NCBI GenBank assembly: GCA_044360485.1
Contig: JBIKKG010000153.1
Location: 1-7,826 of the forward strand
Source of the DNA: UBA4615 sp044360485
Lineage (GTDB): Bacteria > Pseudomonadota > Gammaproteobacteria > Burkholderiales > Burkholderiaceae_E
Reading direction: 5' to 3'
Length of the DNA stretch: 7,826 bases
The translations under genes were made by a program, and so were the position numbers. Under the pieces are notes generated by a model, which saw nothing but the letters and a program-made list of their open reading frames with translations, was not told the DNA's origin and did not search any database. Shown here one piece after another: positions 6,101-7,826 of the stretch (its first letter is position 1; every line of letters starts with the position of its first letter).

Positions 6101-7285
6101 ATGCGGTTCCTGCACACTTCCGACTGGCACCTGGGACGTGTTTTCTACAACCTCTCCCTGATCGACGATCAGGCCTGGGTGCTTGATCGCCTGGTCAAGC
6201 TGGCCATCGACGAACGGGTCGATGCGGTGCTGATTGCAGGGGATGTTTACGATCGCGCGGTGCCGCCCACCGACGCTGTCGCGCTGCTTGACGAGGTCCT
6301 GTCTCGACTGGTGCTTGGCGCCCGCATTCCGGTGGTGCTGATCGCAGGCAACCATGACAGTGCCGACCGTCTGGGGTTTGGCAGCCGCATGGCCGAGTCT
6401 GCCGGTCTGATGATTCGCGGCACACTGCACCGGCTGGCACCGATCCCGTTCAACGATGCGCATGGCGTGGTGGCAGTGCACCCGGTCCCCTATACGGAGC
6501 CAGCCTACGTGCGAGCAATCGCCACTGATGCGCAGGATGTCGACGCACCAGGCGCGCAGTCAGGGGCCTTCGATCATCAGGCCGCCATGAACAGCTTAAT
6601 GACGATGGTCCGGGCGCAGCGCGTGCCCCGCCAGCGCAACATCCTGGTCGGACACGCCTTCGTGGCCGGAGGCGCTGTGAGCGACTCGGAGCGTCCACTG
6701 TCCGTGGGTGGCTCGGGGATGATCAGCACAGCCACCTTCGACGGCTTCGATTACGTGGCGCTGGGGCATCTTCATCGGCCCCAGGCCGTCGGCAGTGACC
6801 GCATCCAGTACGCCGGTTCGCTGCTGAAGTACTCATTCAATGAGGTGGATCAGCCCAAGAGCGTGTCGATCGTGGAGATGGCCGCCGACGGACGTGTGCA
6901 CGTCAAGCGTGTCGCGCTGGGAGCACGCCGCGATGTGCGCATCGTGCGCGGCACCCTGGCCGAATTGATCGCTGCACCTGACCGCGATGCCTCGTGCGAT
7001 GACTACCTGATGGCCGAGCTCACCGACACGGCGCCGCTGCTCGATCCGCTGGCGCGGCTCAGGGCGGTTTACCCGAACATGATGACCTTGCAGATGGTTG
7101 CGATCGGGCAAGGCGGTGACGCAAAGATGGGTGCGCAGATCGATCATCGCGTCAGACAACCCGAGGAGCTCTTCAAGGCGTTTTATCGGGATGTCATGGG
7201 CGAAGCGCTCGGCGATGCCGAGCAGGACATTTTCAACGAGGCGCTGCGCGGCCTGCGCAGCAGTGGATCGGATGCCCCGCCATGA
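6101..7285 (+). CDS. sbcD: Nuclease SbcCD subunit D (Mre11-type exonuclease)
   Basis: The 394-residue protein is the nuclease subunit of the SbcCD complex, close to the roughly 400 residues of E. coli SbcD. All metal-binding phosphodiesterase motifs are present: SDWHLG (Asp8, His10), AGDVYD (Asp48), AGNHDS (Asn84, His85, Asp86), VGHAFV (His185) and ALGHLHRPQ (His223, His225). YAGSLLKYSF (237-246) is the typical SbcD segment just after. The C-terminal third (about 275-380) corresponds to the capping region, ending with a helix-prone tail expected to contact SbcC. With SbcC the complex cleaves DNA hairpins and protein-blocked ends in an Mn- and ATP-dependent way in the cytoplasm. The N terminus MRFLHTSDWH is canonical and fixes the start despite a weak ribosome-binding site. 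It sits 6 bp after the hydrolase stop and overlaps sbcC by 4 bp. Confidence 0.97.
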   Translation: MRFLHTSDWHLGRVFYNLSLIDDQAWVLDRLVKLAIDERVDAVLIAGDVYDRAVPPTDAVALLDEVLSRLVLGARIPVVLIAGNHDSADRLGFGSRMAESAGLMIRGTLHRLAPIPFNDAHGVVAVHPVPYTEPAYVRAIATDAQDVDAPGAQSGAFDHQAAMNSLMTMVRAQRVPRQRNILVGHAFVAGGAVSDSERPLSVGGSGMISTATFDGFDYVALGHLHRPQAVGSDRIQYAGSLLKYSFNEVDQPKSVSIVEMAADGRVHVKRVALGARRDVRIVRGTLAELIAAPDRDASCDDYLMAELTDTAPLLDPLARLRAVYPNMMTLQMVAIGQGGDAKMGAQIDHRVRQPEELFKAFYRDVMGEALGDAEQDIFNEALRGLRSSGSDAPP

Positions 7286-7826
7286 AACCGATCCGGCTTG
7301 AGATGTGTGCGTTCGGGCCTTTTGCAGACCGGCAGCTGATCGACTTTCGCGTGTTGGGTGATCGCCCCTTCTTTCTCATTCATGGACCGACCGGCGCGGG
7401 CAAGACATCGATTTTGGATGCGATGTGCTTTGCGCTCTTTGGTGACAGTTCGGGCGGTGAGCGCAAAGCGGTCCAGATGCGCAGCCACCATGCGCCGCCG
7501 CAGACGCTAACCGAAGTGATCTTCGAGTTTGCCCTGGGAGAGCGACTCTATCGGGTTCGCAGAAGGCCCGAGCAGCCGCGCAAGGCCAAGCGGGGTGGGG
7601 GCGAGACCCATGAGCCGCAACAGGCTGAACTGCATCTGCTGCAGACCAACGGATCGATCGACGGTCTTAAGCCGATGGCGGCAGGCTGGAGCCGCGTGAC
7701 CGAGGCGGTCAGCCGCTTGCTGGGGTTTGAGAGCGCCCAGTTCCGACAGGTGATCATCCTGCCGCAGGGTAAGTTTTTCGAATTTCTGAAAGCTGGATCG
7801 CAGGATCGGGAAAAGATTCTGCAAAC
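7282..7826 (+). CDS. sbcC: Nuclease SbcCD subunit C (Rad50-type ATPase), N-terminal part only
   Basis: The first 181 codons are inside the window and the gene runs off the right edge; complete SbcC proteins are usually about 1000 residues or more. The start ATG overlaps the sbcD stop (ATGA, 7282-7285), so translation is probably coupled. MKPIRLEMCAFGPF is the standard SbcC opening, followed by HGPTGAGKTSILDAMCFALFG, in which the Walker A P-loop is GPTGAGKTS (35-43). The Q-loop region is QFRQVIILPQGKFFEFLKA (153-171), with the conserved LPQG-F-F-L-A pattern. In the full protein, long coiled coils with a zinc-hook centre and a C-terminal ABC signature/Walker B half would follow outside the window. 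The visible part shows no frameshift or lost key residue. Confidence 0.96.
   Translation, partial: MKPIRLEMCAFGPFADRQLIDFRVLGDRPFFLIHGPTGAGKTSILDAMCFALFGDSSGGERKAVQMRSHHAPPQTLTEVIFEFALGERLYRVRRRPEQPRKAKRGGGETHEPQQAELHLLQTNGSIDGLKPMAAGWSRVTEAVSRLLGFESAQFRQVIILPQGKFFEFLKAGSQDREKILQ

Noticed and set aside
5267..6481. 404-codon open frame on the minus strand, antisense to the hydrolase and sbcD
   Set aside because: Its product has no recognisable motif and a composition rich in His, Arg and Gln, as expected from the complement of GC-rich genes. Both sense genes have complete catalytic motifs.

Overview
The window is GC-rich, gene-dense chromosomal DNA. It most likely comes from a betaproteobacterium of the Burkholderiales: a lone Bug/TctC-type solute-binding protein without its membrane subunits, next to a hotdog thioesterase, is typical of Bordetella, Achromobacter, Cupriavidus and Comamonadaceae relatives. 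This placement is inferred from gene content and composition only. I see no tRNA, rRNA, CRISPR array, insertion sequence, integrase or phage gene.

Layout: positions 1 to 4962 are read leftward (minus strand) and 5066 to 7826 rightward (plus strand), diverging from a 103-bp gap at 4963-5065. In its own reading direction the minus strand carries a dienelactone-hydrolase-family enzyme (4962-4219), an MFS exporter-like permease (4197-2941), a small FMN-binding pyridoxamine-phosphate-oxidase-like protein (2951-2403), an unrecognised exported protein (2261-1821), a Bug/TctC periplasmic binding protein (1698-703) and a tandem-hotdog PaaI-type thioesterase that runs off the left edge (637-1). The plus strand carries an epoxide-hydrolase-like alpha/beta hydrolase (5066-6094), then sbcD (6101-7285) and the 5' end of sbcC (7282-7826, cut by the right edge). 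No gene-free stretch exceeds 141 bp.

How the genes work together: sbcD and sbcC encode the two subunits of the SbcCD (Mre11-Rad50-type) nuclease, which opens DNA hairpins and protein-blocked ends. Their 4-bp ATGA overlap is the standard arrangement. The hydrolase ends 6 bp before sbcD and is probably cotranscribed with it. The DLH, MFS and FMN-protein genes are spaced by 21 bp and then overlap by 11 bp, so they probably form one operon. The Bug protein and thioesterase are 65 bp apart and may be a second one.

Most of the window is recognisable housekeeping and catabolic content, and I do not see a convincing new multi-gene system. The points most worth a second look are the unrecognised exported protein, a dyad upstream of the Bug gene, the shared divergent regulatory gap between two hydrolases, and the hydrolase-sbcDC linkage.
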